64,000 bases of DNA, from NCBI GenBank assembly GCA_028023455.1, contig JAQFVV010012420.1:4592001-4656000 (forward strand). The letters run 5' to 3'. Both the position numbers and the translations under genes were made by a program. Source of the stretch: Epiperipatus broadwayi. Lineage: Eukaryota; Onychophora; Udeonychophora; Euonychophora; Peripatidae. Positions 1-12,745 of the stretch are shown in pieces; within the stretch, counting starts at the first letter, position 1, and every line of letters begins with the position of its first letter. The notes under the pieces were generated by a model that saw nothing but the letters and a program-made list of their open reading frames with translations, made no database searches and was not told where the DNA came from.

Positions 1-130
1 AATACATATATTGGTGATTATGTATCTCAACATCTGTATGATCAGGTAGGTCAGCAATATGAGATGGCATGGAGAGTTGAGGGTTGTGTGAAAGTCTGAG
101 TTTGAATCCCTTATATTATATTATTATATT
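1..130 (+). repeat. Dispersed repeat R1, right-hand part only
   Basis: The first 130 bases match the right-hand third of a repeat seen fully at 20955-21365 and 31535-32600. Shared blocks are 'aatacatatattggtgatta', a run containing 'atgagat', and 'gaaagtctgagtttgaatcc'. The last block resembles an RNA polymerase III B box (GGTTCGANTCC), but no convincing A box was found, so tRNA origin is unproven. The copy is cut by the window edge. Confidence 0.75.
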
Positions 131-3100
131 TCCTTTTATTATTGTGAAAAATATGTTGCAAGATTTTAAGAATATGCACAGATATGGTAAGCAGGGGTCA
201 AAAGAAATTATGCCACTCACTGTAATAATTTAATTGTAGAAAACAAACAATAAAATAAAGAATTAGAAAGATTTTGAAATGTATTTCTTGAAATTTATAT
301 GTTATTTAATATTACAAACCTTTAGATGAAAATTATTTATTTTGATAATTACAAATGCTTATATGTAAAAAGAAATATCAAAGAAATTAATTTAAAATAA
401 GTTTTATAAAAATTACTTATAATTAAATAGATTTTTTAATTTCCAAAATAGAAATTATTTTACAGTAATCCATGAATACATATATATATATGTGAATATG
501 CATTAATAATGCAAATTTAGATCCATTAAAGTACATGGTTTTGGAAGTAAACACATTATTAATTTTGAAATTTATATCAATGTTTTGAATAACTGTAATT
601 ATTTCTAATTCCAATTTATTTAAATATAACAAAATCAAAGAGAAAGAAGACGTTGAATAGTGATAATTTATGTTAACAATAATTAAAATGATTTTAACAA
701 ATTAAATGCAAAGCTGCATATATGTTTATATTATAAAATAAAATTAATTATAATACATTCATTGTTATTCATAGTTAAATCTATTTATTATCTGCTATGT
801 CCATTCATGTAATCTATATGAAGTGTTGATAGTGGAGTTATTTTATTTACTTGAATCCTATTTATAAATTTGCTTGATGAAGGAACAAATATTGTATTAA
901 TGATAAAGTTATATCCATTGGCCATATGTAGTTAGCATAGTCATGTGCTATACCATGCCCTGAAAATGTTTTTTTTTTTGTTAATTTGCATAGCTCACAT
1001 TATAATTAAGGAGCTATAGCTTGCTTATATATTAATAGTTTGTTGTTTAGTGATGTGATTTTCCTCTTCCTTGTAATAGTTTTGATTCCATGTATAAGGT
1101 ATTTCATCCCTGATGTATTTCAAATATAATGCAGAATGATTATTTAGGAAGATTGAGATATTTTAAAGCTGATATCAAGAAATTACATTAGTAATGAGGA
1201 AATTTATTATTTGAACTCACTTGCAAGTTTTGTACTCCAAACTCATGAACATACACATATAGAAGCTCCAGTAATAAAAATATGTGTAATGCGCTAACAA
1301 CATTTTCTGCATTATATTAAAAACAACTATATAATTAGTGTTAGAAAAAAAAAAGAAAACACCACTTAAATTTGAAGCTAAATTACTTAGGTAAAAAAAA
1401 ACAGAAAGTATAAAGTCAAAATCAAGCTCATTTATATATTTAGATAAAGGTCAAATCTAAAATGTTGAATCATCAGTTAATGAGAATTTTGTAAATCCCT
1501 TCATGAATGAACAAATTTTATTCAACATTTGTCAAATAATATTAACCTATGTTTGTTTTCTTTATTGATGTTTCATATCCAGAGAATCATGATTTCCTGA
1601 TCTATGCTGGAAATAACTGGGTTATGTGATAATTATGGACTGAAATGGATGAAAAGATAAAAAATACCTTCAAGGTAATAATTTAATTGTTCTTTTATTT
1701 TTAGTTTATTTTATAGTGTTGACGTTATTGGTTATAGAATCAATCATTACATCAAGAAAACCAAAGTAGAAGGGAATATGCCCAATAAGATTGTGGTTTA
1801 AATCCAATCTAAATCCCCTTTTAGATTCTGGAAGAACCTGGAGGCATCAACTGAGTTATGGAGAATTGCTTCAACATGAAATAAATATTAGTAGTATCAT
1901 TTTTCTTCAGCATTTCCAGCACCTGGGGATCATATTGGAAACTATCATTTAAGAGTGTTAATATCCAACTATTACATATAAAAAAATCTATCTGGATTGT
2001 GATTGCAATATTATTTGAATTATCTTCAGTGGAAGTTGTTTGCTTTATAAGATGATTACAATACATTCTATGTATAATTAATGTAAAACCAGAAATTTTA
2101 AAAAGATATGAAATATTGTGCTGACTTGTAAATAATTTCTATTTTTGATTTTTATAAACACTCAGTGTTAAAATTGAATTTTATTGTGTTTTCTACATGA
2201 AGAGAAAGAAACTCTGTAGATGATATACTTTGAATTTGATTTCTATGAATTTGGAGTATTATCTAGTATTAAAAATAATGCCTTTTTATATGGCTTATAA
2301 ATCCTATATTTTACAATCCAATAAATACTATTTCACATTTGGTGGTGAAAAGTATCTCTGTTAATTAAACAGCAGTCATCTAAAAATAGTAATTTTTGAT
2401 AATTTATGATTAATCTCTTAATTATATTAAGTGTGCTTCTAATTTTTTCCCCAATACTATCATGGTCACTATTATTCAAATTTAACAAATAATTCTTGAT
2501 TCTAAAAATAAAAGTCTTATTTAGTTTATTTTTGGTCATTGACTTTATATAATTTATTTTTACACACAAACTATAATAACAAATTTTGCTCAAGTTCTTA
2601 ATCCATATTTTTCATATATGAAATTGTTATATACAGTACTTAAAAATATATCTCTGTAATAAAATAGTCCAACTCTTTAGTAACACTAACAGAGATCTCT
2701 TATCTAAGTAGATTGAATTTTTGTATTGCTCCTTAGCACACATTATTTTTTGAGTTTATTATTCTAAAAGTGGATTTTAATAAATAAAAAAAAGTAGCTG
2801 TACTTAACTAATGAATAAAATATATACAGAAAAAATATGCTTGATAAGTTGAGCTTATTTTCTTGATACTTGTGAAAAGCCTTTCTGTAATGAACTATTT
2901 AAGGCTATGACTTTATTATTTAGTATTTTACTTCAGTAGCTAGTGATATTTAATGCTACTAATACATGAACAAATTTTCTTCAGATTACTTATGTTAATA
3001 TGTAAGAAAAAATCAACATAATCTTTATTGTCAAGATTTTAAGTGATATTGTAAAACTGAAAAGTTAAAACCTCATTATTTAACCCAACTTACAACAAAA

Positions 3101-3459
3101 CTAGATGGTATTTTGGATAATTTTGTTTTGGTCCATTCAGAAACTCTCTTAATTAATTAGAATACCAATGAATAAATTAGAATGAAGATAATATCTGGAA
3201 TAAGCAAAAAAATAATTGTACTACTCAGAAATATTTCTGATTTATTAATAAAATTGGTACTTGTGTATTATCCTATCTACCAAGCTTGGCAGTCATTTTC
3301 TTTTAATTATGCAGTTTCAGGAGCCATACAAGTATTTCTTTATTTATGTTTTTTTTTAAATTTTATTTTACCAAATATATGTTAGTTGTTAAAGTTTTAA
3401 AAAATTAATAAATCGATTATAAATTCAGTTCAGAAGGTTTATTTCAATTATATATATAT
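131..3459. other. AT-rich DNA without recognisable genes
   Basis: Only short, low-complexity open frames of under 90 codons occur on either strand, with no protein family signature. Poly-A/T runs and short TA tracts are frequent. I see no RNA gene, transposon end or conserved motif here. Confidence 0.6.
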
Positions 3460-6400
3460 TGTAACCCCTCACCACTGATCACCATCACTAACAAATACCC
3501 GGGGGTGCCAATTCTATCAAACATAGAATAAATTATCAACTAACTTTATTTTAAAATTAATTATGAGGCTCTTAATTAAAGTTTCACCTTAACCTAGCTC
3601 AATTGAGGGATACAGAGGTGTATGAGATGTACAATGTACATTAGATGTGGGAGAAAATATTATAATTAATAGGAATAAACATCTATCAATTCTATACTAA
3701 ACAAAAATTAAATTGGTAAAATTCTTCTAGCTAAAATTAACTAATTTATAATCTATATTTCACCTCCTCCCATCATCCACATGCATTGAACAACCTCTAC
3801 CATATTAGAAAATTATACTAATAACTAAAATATAATATTTCAGAAACTGTAATGTATAACTAACTGGATCTGAACTTAAACTAAACCTATCATTACTAAA
3901 TTTTTAATTAAACACTAATCTAATCTAATTAACTGAATTTATTATTTGATCTGAATTAAATATTAAAGATCTCAGGGAATTAACTGATGGTATGGCTTAA
4001 TCAAAAATCTCTATCTCTCAATAACTATTATTTAATATTATGAAAGCAATAATATAAACCAAGCAATACCTTAACTAAATAATGGCAGTTAGATAATGAA
4101 AGAAATCGGGCACATTTTGATTTCAGTTCATCATCTAAACAATCACTAAATAATAAAACCTTTTAAGACAATCAGTAGTTAATTGGCATCTCATACAGTG
4201 TTTGGATCAAGGAAATCAATATCATCATATCTGGATGTTTATCATAATTAAATGAAAATAGAATTATATTACATTAAAAAAAATAAATGCATGAGCATGT
4301 GTGGAAATATAAAACAACGAATGAATGTCAGAGAAGACTTCTAAATTCAATTTTAAATAGTAAAATATTTATTAACAACAAAAAAAAATAGTTAATCAAA
4401 CATTTAATCTTTTCTCATTGGTATGAGTACAAATTTTGAATGCAGTTAGCATCACTAGTTACAATTTTCATAAATCAATAACACAAGATGATTTTTTAAA
4501 TTTCACATCTAATACATTATATCTATCAAAACATACTGATAGATTTGTGAAACACCTTATATTCTTATTAAATAATGAACCGAAAATAAAATCCACATAT
4601 TTACTATAAAACAAATGGTTTTAGTTATCAGTTACTTCTGATAAACCTGTACAAGTGAAGTAATATAATCTTATAGTTTTAGTAATCAACTATAAAATTT
4701 ATCCTGTGTTCAACATTTTGCCTTATATCACTTAATTATTAATTAACTTAATAAAACTATGACAAACAAAACATGGATTAAATATCTTCATTACACTATA
4801 AAGTAAAATTAAAAATTTGCATTTTACTTCAAATGCACAGTAACTATAACTAAAGTAAAGTGGTTTGAAACCTAAGAATAATATCAAAAAAATAGGTTTT
4901 GCTAAATAAAATTAATAGCTCCATTAATTAAACATATTCTTACCAAATTATATCTTGCAAAAATGAACTAAATAATTCCAGTAATTAAATATATTTGCCT
5001 TTGCAACATTAAAATAAAATATTCTATTAAATAACTATGGTTTTATTTTTCCAAAATAGAAATAAATAATGCTATTCATTAACTGTCTTTTATCTTTGCT
5101 TGCTTACTTAATCAAATGATGACTGAATGATAAAAAATAATGATATGAAACCTAAATGATCACTATAAAATGTTTTAAAATAATAATTAAAGTTGTACAT
5201 TACTGATGGATTTCTTATATCTTTCAAATTAACACTTTATGTATAAGTCTGTATTATGCTGTGTGTCAAAGAATAAATAAATAATTAATTCTAATCAATC
5301 TAATCAGTTTGCTTATGAAGTTACGATATGATCATAATACAGATAAAGGCAATGGTCAATGAAGCTTTAGTTACTAACTTTATTACAGCTGTTTTGTAAG
5401 AAAATCTAGTCTGCCTTTAGTCTTCTTTTTATCAATAAATTATATGGCACTTGGCTATAGCATAAGCTGGAAAACATCCAATATACACATGGGATAAAAG
5501 ATTTCTATAATTCAAATCAGATAAATACAACAATAACTCCCAAGTCTATTTCTGAGACTAAATAAACTGGTGGAATAACTCATTACCAACTGAAAATCAG
5601 GGAGATAACATACCTAGCTTTATACACATTTAATTCATCATATCAAATATAAAAGGAGGATTCAATCCACTCCTATAAAAATACTTCTATACACAGAAAA
5701 GAAGGGATTACTTGATCCCATACATTATACTAGGCAATCTACCCATGTTTAAATATTCAAATAACAAAAGGGGAGAGCTTACTCCATCCCACAAATACTA
5801 TAAAACATTACTAACTGTACTACATATCGCCACAAAAATACTTTTTCATTCAAGCATAATAATGAGCAATAATTCTCACTTAAATACATCTCTAATCCTT
5901 CCAAACAATTAACCATCCACTTCCTCCAAAACCGATTGATTATATATCATTTGTAATTGCAATTAATATATGATTATAGCTAAGTTTAATAATAGACACA
6001 CATATATAAGCACAATAATACACAGACTATTCAAATCCCAGTAGCAAAGAACTACTGTCAAAATGTCAATTATTAATTGTAAAAGCAATAAAGAATATTT
6101 CATATCTGATAATACACTATTTAGGACTTAGTAACATACTAATAATGGTTGGAAAATAAAGCAATAATTTATTGGCAAGTAAGACAAAATAATTTTTATA
6201 TAGTGCATTTACATTAGCCCAAATCAAAAATAAATATTTTAGACCTAGATAAATAATAAAGCTTTATGTTATAGATGAAATAATTATTAAAAATACTGAT
6301 TTTCTAATCAATAAAAATATATATATACAGTAAGATTTTATACAATAAAACTCTTTTAAAATAATTATTTACCCCTTTCAAACATTAATTAGACTCTTCC

Positions 6401-8670
6401 AATTTTTTATCACGTGCGTGTGTTACTAAACACGACCAAAACTTATATTAAAATAATAACAATAATAAAAAAATACCTTGTATGATATTTCCATTATCAT
6501 ACATTTAATGAGACGTTCTAGTAGAACACAAATATAATAATATATATAATAAACATTTCTTAAATTAGCACTAACTATCTAAAATACTATTAAATAATAA
6601 TAAAGTTCTTTTCTTCTTTCTTCTTAATGAAAATAAAAAGTTTATTGATAGTTAGTACATGACTTTCCTTTGTCATGTCTCCAAATGAATAAGAGTAATA
6701 CTAAACAGTAAACACACAAGGATAAATATTGACACAAAACGACACGTTTCCTGCAGGAGAAACAAAACAATATTTTGTTAAATCCATAAGAGCAGATTCA
6801 ATGTTTTTAGTTATTAACTAATGAATTACTGTTGATATTATATGGAATTTCATTAATTAAGCAATGAATATTTCACAATGCAAATAAAATAGAAGTTTGT
6901 ACTTCATTCCTAGGATATATTTAAAATTTGATTTCACAATTATAAAGCCATTCAGAAATACACGTAGTTATTCAATTAATAATATTTATTTAAATGAATT
7001 AGTTGGCAATATTAATACAGCAATGTCATATAACTTTATCCGTTTATAAATTCATTCCTCCTATTAGTCTGGAAAAACAAGTAATTATTAAAGTACATTC
7101 AATGACATTTAATCTTGTATAGTTTTCTTTTCAATAGGTAAAAGTAGAAATAATTATGCTACTGTTCTAATAAATATGACGATAAAATTACATAATTCTT
7201 ATGTATATTTTTAAATTTCCTTTTACAATTAGCATGAAAATTATTAAATAGAGTTCTGGAAATGTTCAATAAAAGTTCACAACTTTTCCACATATAAACA
7301 ATGCACATTGCAATTATTCCATTAATAATAGAATTAAAACTTAAAAAACTGAATTTTAGAAAATAAAGAAACATTCTTTTCTTCTTTTCCATTAAGTTTA
7401 AATTTAAATAAAATAAATTTATAATCCTATCACGCATTGCCATTTTCTTAAATAGTAATAATTTAACTTGAATAATATAATATAACACTTACATGCATTC
7501 CAAACAACAGTTGGAAAATCTAAACAGTCAGCCAACAATAAAAATTGACATATCTTTTGGTGGTTTAAGTATTCATATTTGCAAAAAAACATTAAATTTT
7601 AAACTTTCAGTTTGAACTTTGGAAGGAAAAAAAATTATACTATTAAACTTTGTTAAAATAAACAGTATTGGAAGATCTTTTAGCATTTAGTAGTTAGCTG
7701 TTGAAGTGGAGGACTGGAATACAGAAGTAGAGTGGTGGTAGTAGTGGTAATAGTGGAGTAATTGTCCTTTTATAGATTTTTAAAAGATTACATCACACTT
7801 TTTCTCTTCCAATAGTACAAAATATCTGAAAGTTTAAAGATCAACATACAGAAAACAAGACTTAATTTATGCAAGAAACTTTTGTCTTAAAAAAAATAAG
7901 TGGGGAAAAAATCATTCTGTCTTTTAAATAAATAAAAAGAAATATTAATATTAAATTGAATTAAGAATTAAATATTCTGTACTTTTAAAACAACAGAATA
8001 AAAACTAATAACAATTGCTTTAATAAATAAAATATTTTATGGTATAATTATTGTTTAATAATTCATTAGTCCACTGCTCAATTAATTCACTTAAAATGTA
8101 GTTAAGCTGGTTTTAAATACTATTATCTATGAAATTAAATATTTGAATATGAGATGTGATATTTAATAATTTAATGAAGTATATGAATGAAAAATGAAGT
8201 TGAATAATGATATTGACATACATGAATATTTAGTAACAATGCACTCTAGACACTAAACTGATATGACTAAATGGTTATTTTAATGATGATGAGTGAAACA
8301 TACTTCCCTGTTTATTCTACAAATTAAAATGTGTAAAGCAAATGAACTAGAGAATCACTCAGAACAAGTCTAACTATTTATTTGTGAACAAACAAAACAA
8401 ATTAGCACCAACTCAAACTGACTTGGCTATGTGTATAACAAACCACCCCCTATCCTATTATTAATTATACTCTAAAGTAAGCCACTAAACATCTAATAAA
8501 TTTTAAATTGCACCTATAAATACTTCTAATCATAGTTTTAAATCATAAAAATTTTTTTAAAATTTCACGTTATTTCATTTTTTTTAAGTAATATAATATC
8601 AGATGTTACTGATATAATACCATACAATCACAAATATTATTTCTGGTGCCAAACCCAGAAGGTCACAACA
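3460..8670. other. G-poor AT-rich block starting with an LTR-like TGTAACCC end
   Basis: A (TA)n tract at 3451-3459 is followed by TGTAACCCCTCACC, much like the U5 end of the LTR element at 8682, which also follows a TA tract. The block ends CACAACA at 8670, just before the next TA tract. Its plus strand is strikingly poor in G for several kilobases, unlike the DNA before 3460. No long open frame and no second terminal repeat were found, so it may be an old element remnant or chance. Short GGA...TCC-type hairpins recur at about 5654-5674, 5703-5718 and 5771-5790. Confidence 0.3.
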
Positions 8671-8681
8671 TATATATATAT

Positions 8682-10656
8682 TGTAACCCGGTACGTCACC
8701 TCGACGTCACTATTTCCGTATGCTCGTTGTTCTGTTGACGATTTCCTTTTACGAATCTGCTGTGTTATTTCGTCCGAGGTTTACATAATGTTTTGTGAAA
8801 ATAATTTTAAACACATGTACACGTACGCTTTTATTTGTTTCATACGTAGATTCAGATTGAACCCGAGTAATAGGCGCCAGGAGAACCTTTACAAGCTCGC
8901 CACGCACGTGCACACGCTCACTCAACTATATCACAGAACATGCCCAAGCATCACTCCAGCGGACAGCAAGAAACGAACACAGCAACACTATTTCCGAACT
9001 AGATCGCACATTACCGTTAAAACAATATTGAAACACCTTTATCACTGTTGGGCCCGCCCTATATCCCCCAGAATAAATTAACCATAACTTAACATTAACA
9101 TAAGAATTGTATGACAAATATAAACGCTATAAATATACTTAAATCTTAACTAAAATATTAAATGTACCCGTTCAAATTATACAAAATAGATCACTCTCGC
9201 ACTCATTCAACATTATTTAAATAAATTTGAAATTCCAAGCGATCAATAAAAGAAGTATTAATTAAATGAATGATTTATTTAGAAAAAACTGGGTAAATAA
9301 AATTATCATGCAGATATATGATTTAGTAAGTCTAGATAACATAATTACGGAATTAGGTATGAATTTGCACAGATATTTGCTGAATCTTAATTGTACATAT
9401 GATTCTGGTTGAGTTCTTTAGTGATTCAATTTGGTCATTAGTAATTTTATCATTTTACACTTAATGTTTGTAAATCGTTCTCCACTTTAAAGTTAATTTA
9501 GCTGGTGCATGAATGTGTGAGCAAATGTTAAAATATAACTACCTGTGGAACGAGAAGACTGTAATGGGATCCTGAGCGATGTTTTCTTTAATTCAGCATG
9601 CCGGCTTTTGGTGAGGCTTCCAGGGCGTGTGTGGTCCTTGAGTTCATTTTCTCCGAGGTTGAGAGCATTCTAGGATCGATCAGCGGTGCCAGGTGCGAAG
9701 GTTCGGCGGCCAAGCCGCGAATTTTGGATTCAGCAACGCATTTCGTCTACGGTATCACACAAAGTTTAGGTTAAGAAGTCCAAGTACTTAATCAGAAGCT
9801 CTGCCAAAAAAATTAATAATACTCTCCGCTAAAATTCAAATTAATTTCGCCTTCCACAACTCTTAATCAATAATTAATAATTGTAATTAATAATGTCTCT
9901 CTCCAGTTCTGTCTTGCCTTTTTCTTCTCTTCTTTCCCGCCACGACACCTTGAATTTTTCCTCCAATCTCTGTCATGCACTCATGAGTCATCAGTTCTTA
10001 TTTGCTAATTAAGGGTCCTCTTTATTCAATGGTTTCTGGGACATTTGCACCACGTTGGAATTTAATTTAGTTTTACCATCTTTTTTTAAGTATTGTTTTA
10101 GCTGGAGCCAGAAGTCTAAGTAGTACAATAGCAGTGTACACTTTTTATCACCTCTGTTTCTAAATTTGGATTGTTATCTAGACTTTACCAACATACATCC
10201 TGCTTATTGTTTCAAATTCTCTAAATTTTAATCTACTAATTGCCCCCCCATTCAAAATATCTTAGATCGCTTGGAATCTTTTAACCTATTGCAGATTAAT
10301 TAATTTACTTATCTTTTTTCTTTCTTTTTTGTTTAAAAATGATTTAATAAAAAATTTCTAATTTGTTCTCGATCATTCTTTTTTTTAAAACGAAGTAACA
10401 AAAAAAACAAACTTACAAATAATGATTATAATAAATTTAATTCCTTAAAAAAAATAAAAACTCTTTTAATTTTAGTTCAATAAATCTGACAGGTACTCAT
10501 ATATAGCTGCGATCTGCTTTAGAAACGGCTGTTTCTCGTTTATTCTTAAAACAAGATCGTTTTTTAAAAAGTTTTGGTACCTGTCATTTATTTCGTCATT
10601 AATATATATCTTTAACGTTCCTAGGTTCAAACCCTATGTAACGCTATTCCGTTACA
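8682..10656 (-). repeat. 3' LTR of the Ty3/gypsy element
   Basis: Direct repeat of 15317-17294. Read on the minus strand it starts with a perfect hairpin (TGTAACG-6 nt-CGTTACA, 10637-10656) and ends in GGGTTACA at 8682. A 97-codon plus-strand open frame at 8788-9081 occurs in both LTRs only because the LTR is duplicated; it is antisense to the element and I do not call it a gene. Just inside the hairpin, a TAGG-TTCAAAC-CCTA motif on the plus strand (about 10623-10635) resembles a tRNA T-arm. Confidence 0.95.
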
Positions 10657-10671
10657 TATCTCCCCGCCTGG
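10657..10671 (-). other. Putative polypurine tract
   Basis: On the minus strand the sequence directly before the 3' LTR reads CCAGGCGGGGAGATA and then TGTAAC. This purine-rich run is in the position expected for the plus-strand primer of reverse transcription. Confidence 0.7.
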
Positions 10672-10679
10672 TGTAGAGT

Positions 10680-10702
10680 AAAATCCGAGGATTGCGGATT
10701 TT
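10680..10702. other. 8-bp hairpin between pol and polypurine tract
   Basis: AAAATCCG and CGGATTTT form perfect 8-bp arms around a 7-nt loop. The hairpin lies about 20 bases downstream of the ancestral pol stop (10723-10725). Its role is unknown; an RNA structure near the 3' end of the element transcript is one possibility. Confidence 0.5.
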
Positions 10703-10722
10703 AGCTCTGATAAGGAGCCAAG

Positions 10723-12745
10723 TTATTCGGCCCTCTTCAGTGCCCTCGCATTAAATGTCCCCTTTCCTTGGGCCAGTACAAAGGCATTATTCCCATATGC
10801 CCTGACGATCTCATATGGGCCCTCATAGATGTCGAGGAATTTTTTATATACGTTCTGTTCCGGTCAGTCTGACCGGATTTGATCTGACCATCACTCGGTC
10901 TCCCACAGTGAACGTGTTTCGGATTGGCCTATTGGTCTGCCTTCGCATTTCCCCCATATGTTCCAATCTCCGTAATGCTATCTGGTTGTCATGTTTTCGA
11001 TCAACTCTTCCTGTTCGGATCGAGGGTCTATCATCGTAAGGATATGGTATAGGTCGTCCATAATGGAGTCGACTGGGTTCAAGTCCAGTCGACTCATTCT
11101 TTGAGGTATTGATCATTTCAGTAATCCGGGGAATCTCCCGAACCCATTTCCGATGATCTCCTGCAGTGTACACGCGGAATAGCCGCCCCAACTCCCGCAT
11201 CACCCGCTCGCATGGGTTGCTCTGCGGGTTCCGGATAGACGTCATATGATGTTTGATCCCAGTTTGGTTCACCCATCGCCTCCACACCTTTGATACAAAT
11301 GGTGTGCCATGATCCGATAAAAGGCACTTAGGTTTCCCGATGATGGGAAACTGTTTGGTTTCCAACAGTTTGATGGTCTGGTTTGCATTAGCCCGGGCCA
11401 TGGGGTACGCGGCGACCATTTTGGAGCACAAATCATATGTGACCAGTAAATACCTCTTCCCCCCAAACATCGGCAACGGCCCGTAATAATCAATAGCCAG
11501 GGTGTGGTTTGGTTCTCGGACGATGATCGGTATCTGAGGTCCTTCATTCGACCGATTTAGCGGTTTTGTCCTCGCACAAATCTCACACTTCCGTAGTCTT
11601 CTGGCAATGTCGTGGTGCATCCCTGGCCAGTAAAACCAATTACTAAGGTACCCTTCAGTCTTGCTTGTTCCGTAATGGCCACGTTCCTGATGGGTCTCAT
11701 CAACCATTCGATCCCGCATTCCCTTCGGTATTACAATACGGGTTTGTTTCCCATTCCCTGTTTTCCTTTGGACTATTCCCTCCAGAATAATACACCGGTC
11801 CCGATATTTCCATAACAGACCCCCCCCAGTCTCTTCCTTTTTCTGGTCGGGCCCCGCCTTTGGCCTCCTCTCACGTAGGTATCGTATTATTTGTTGGCAT
11901 TCTTCATCCTCTTTCTGGCCCCTCCGAATGTTGTTTGCACCAAACTCACTCTCCCTGCTTCGCCTGGTAGTAGCGGCTATGTACGCGAATTCCTCAGCCT
12001 CGGCATTTGGCTGTGGTCCCACAGGGTAACGGCTCAGTGCGTCTGCGATCACGTTATCCTTCCCTTTACAATATTCCACTTCATATTGGAACTCCTGCAG
12101 GGCTAAGCTCCACCTCACTAATCTATTATTTGTCAAAAAACTTTTATTCAGAAATTCCAGACTCCGATGGTCGGTAATTACTTTCACTTTGGATCCGACC
12201 AGGTACTGTCTGAACTTTTTGAAAGCCCATACTATGGCGAGGGCTTCTCGTTCGGTGACAGTGTATCTCCGTTCGGGATCTTTGAGTAGTCGGCTAATGA
12301 ATGCCAACACCCTTTGTTCTCCATCCGGTCCCTTTTGGTACAACGTGGCTCCTAGCCCAATGTCGCTACTGTCCGTCTGTAGCCAAAATATCTGGTCGAA
12401 GTCTGGGTATGCTAATATGGTCTGTTTTAAAAATCCTTCCTTCACCCTCTGGAAACTCCGTTCCCGTCTCTCATCCCATATCCACGCTTGCTCCTTCCTT
12501 AACAATTGTAATAGGGGTTCCATATCATGGGAGAAGTTTTCATAAAATTTGTTGTAGAAGGTGCACATTCCGAGGAATGCTTTAATATCCTTTCTCTTCT
12601 TCGGAACAGGGAATTCTTGGATGGCCTGGATCTTTTCGGGGTTAGGCCGTATTCCATCCTGGCTTATGATATGTCCCAAGAACTTGACTTCCTGGGTCGC
12701 AAAGTGGCTTTTTTTAGGTTTATTTTTATTCCCTTCTGTTCGCAT
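10723..12745 (-). pseudogene. pol: pol, part 2: RT thumb, RNase H and integrase (frameshifted)
   Basis: The open frame 12745-10844 (633 aa) begins in the RT connection region (FLGHII at residues 22-27). It then shows RNase H with acidic residues D125, E167, D192 and D235 (motifs TDSSD, TDHRSLEFL, IADALSR). Next comes an integrase zinc finger, H352-x4-H357-x29-C387-x2-C390. The integrase core has D419, D478 and E513; the 34-residue gap between the last two fits D,D(35)E. The frame stops at 10844-10846 inside a TATATA tract. Integrase-like coding continues in another frame to a stop at 10723-10725, so a small indel (most simply a lost TA) has removed about 40 C-terminal residues. The first codons of the frame are an alternative reading of upstream RT sequence, not a real start. 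Confidence 0.93.

Noticed and set aside
8788-9081. 97-codon plus-strand frame, present again at 15427-15720
   Set aside because: It is repeated only because it lies in both LTRs, is antisense to the element, and has no protein family signature.
11118-11547. Minus-strand frames of 69 and 92 codons overlapping integrase
   Set aside because: They are alternative frames of the integrase coding sequence, with no independent motif.
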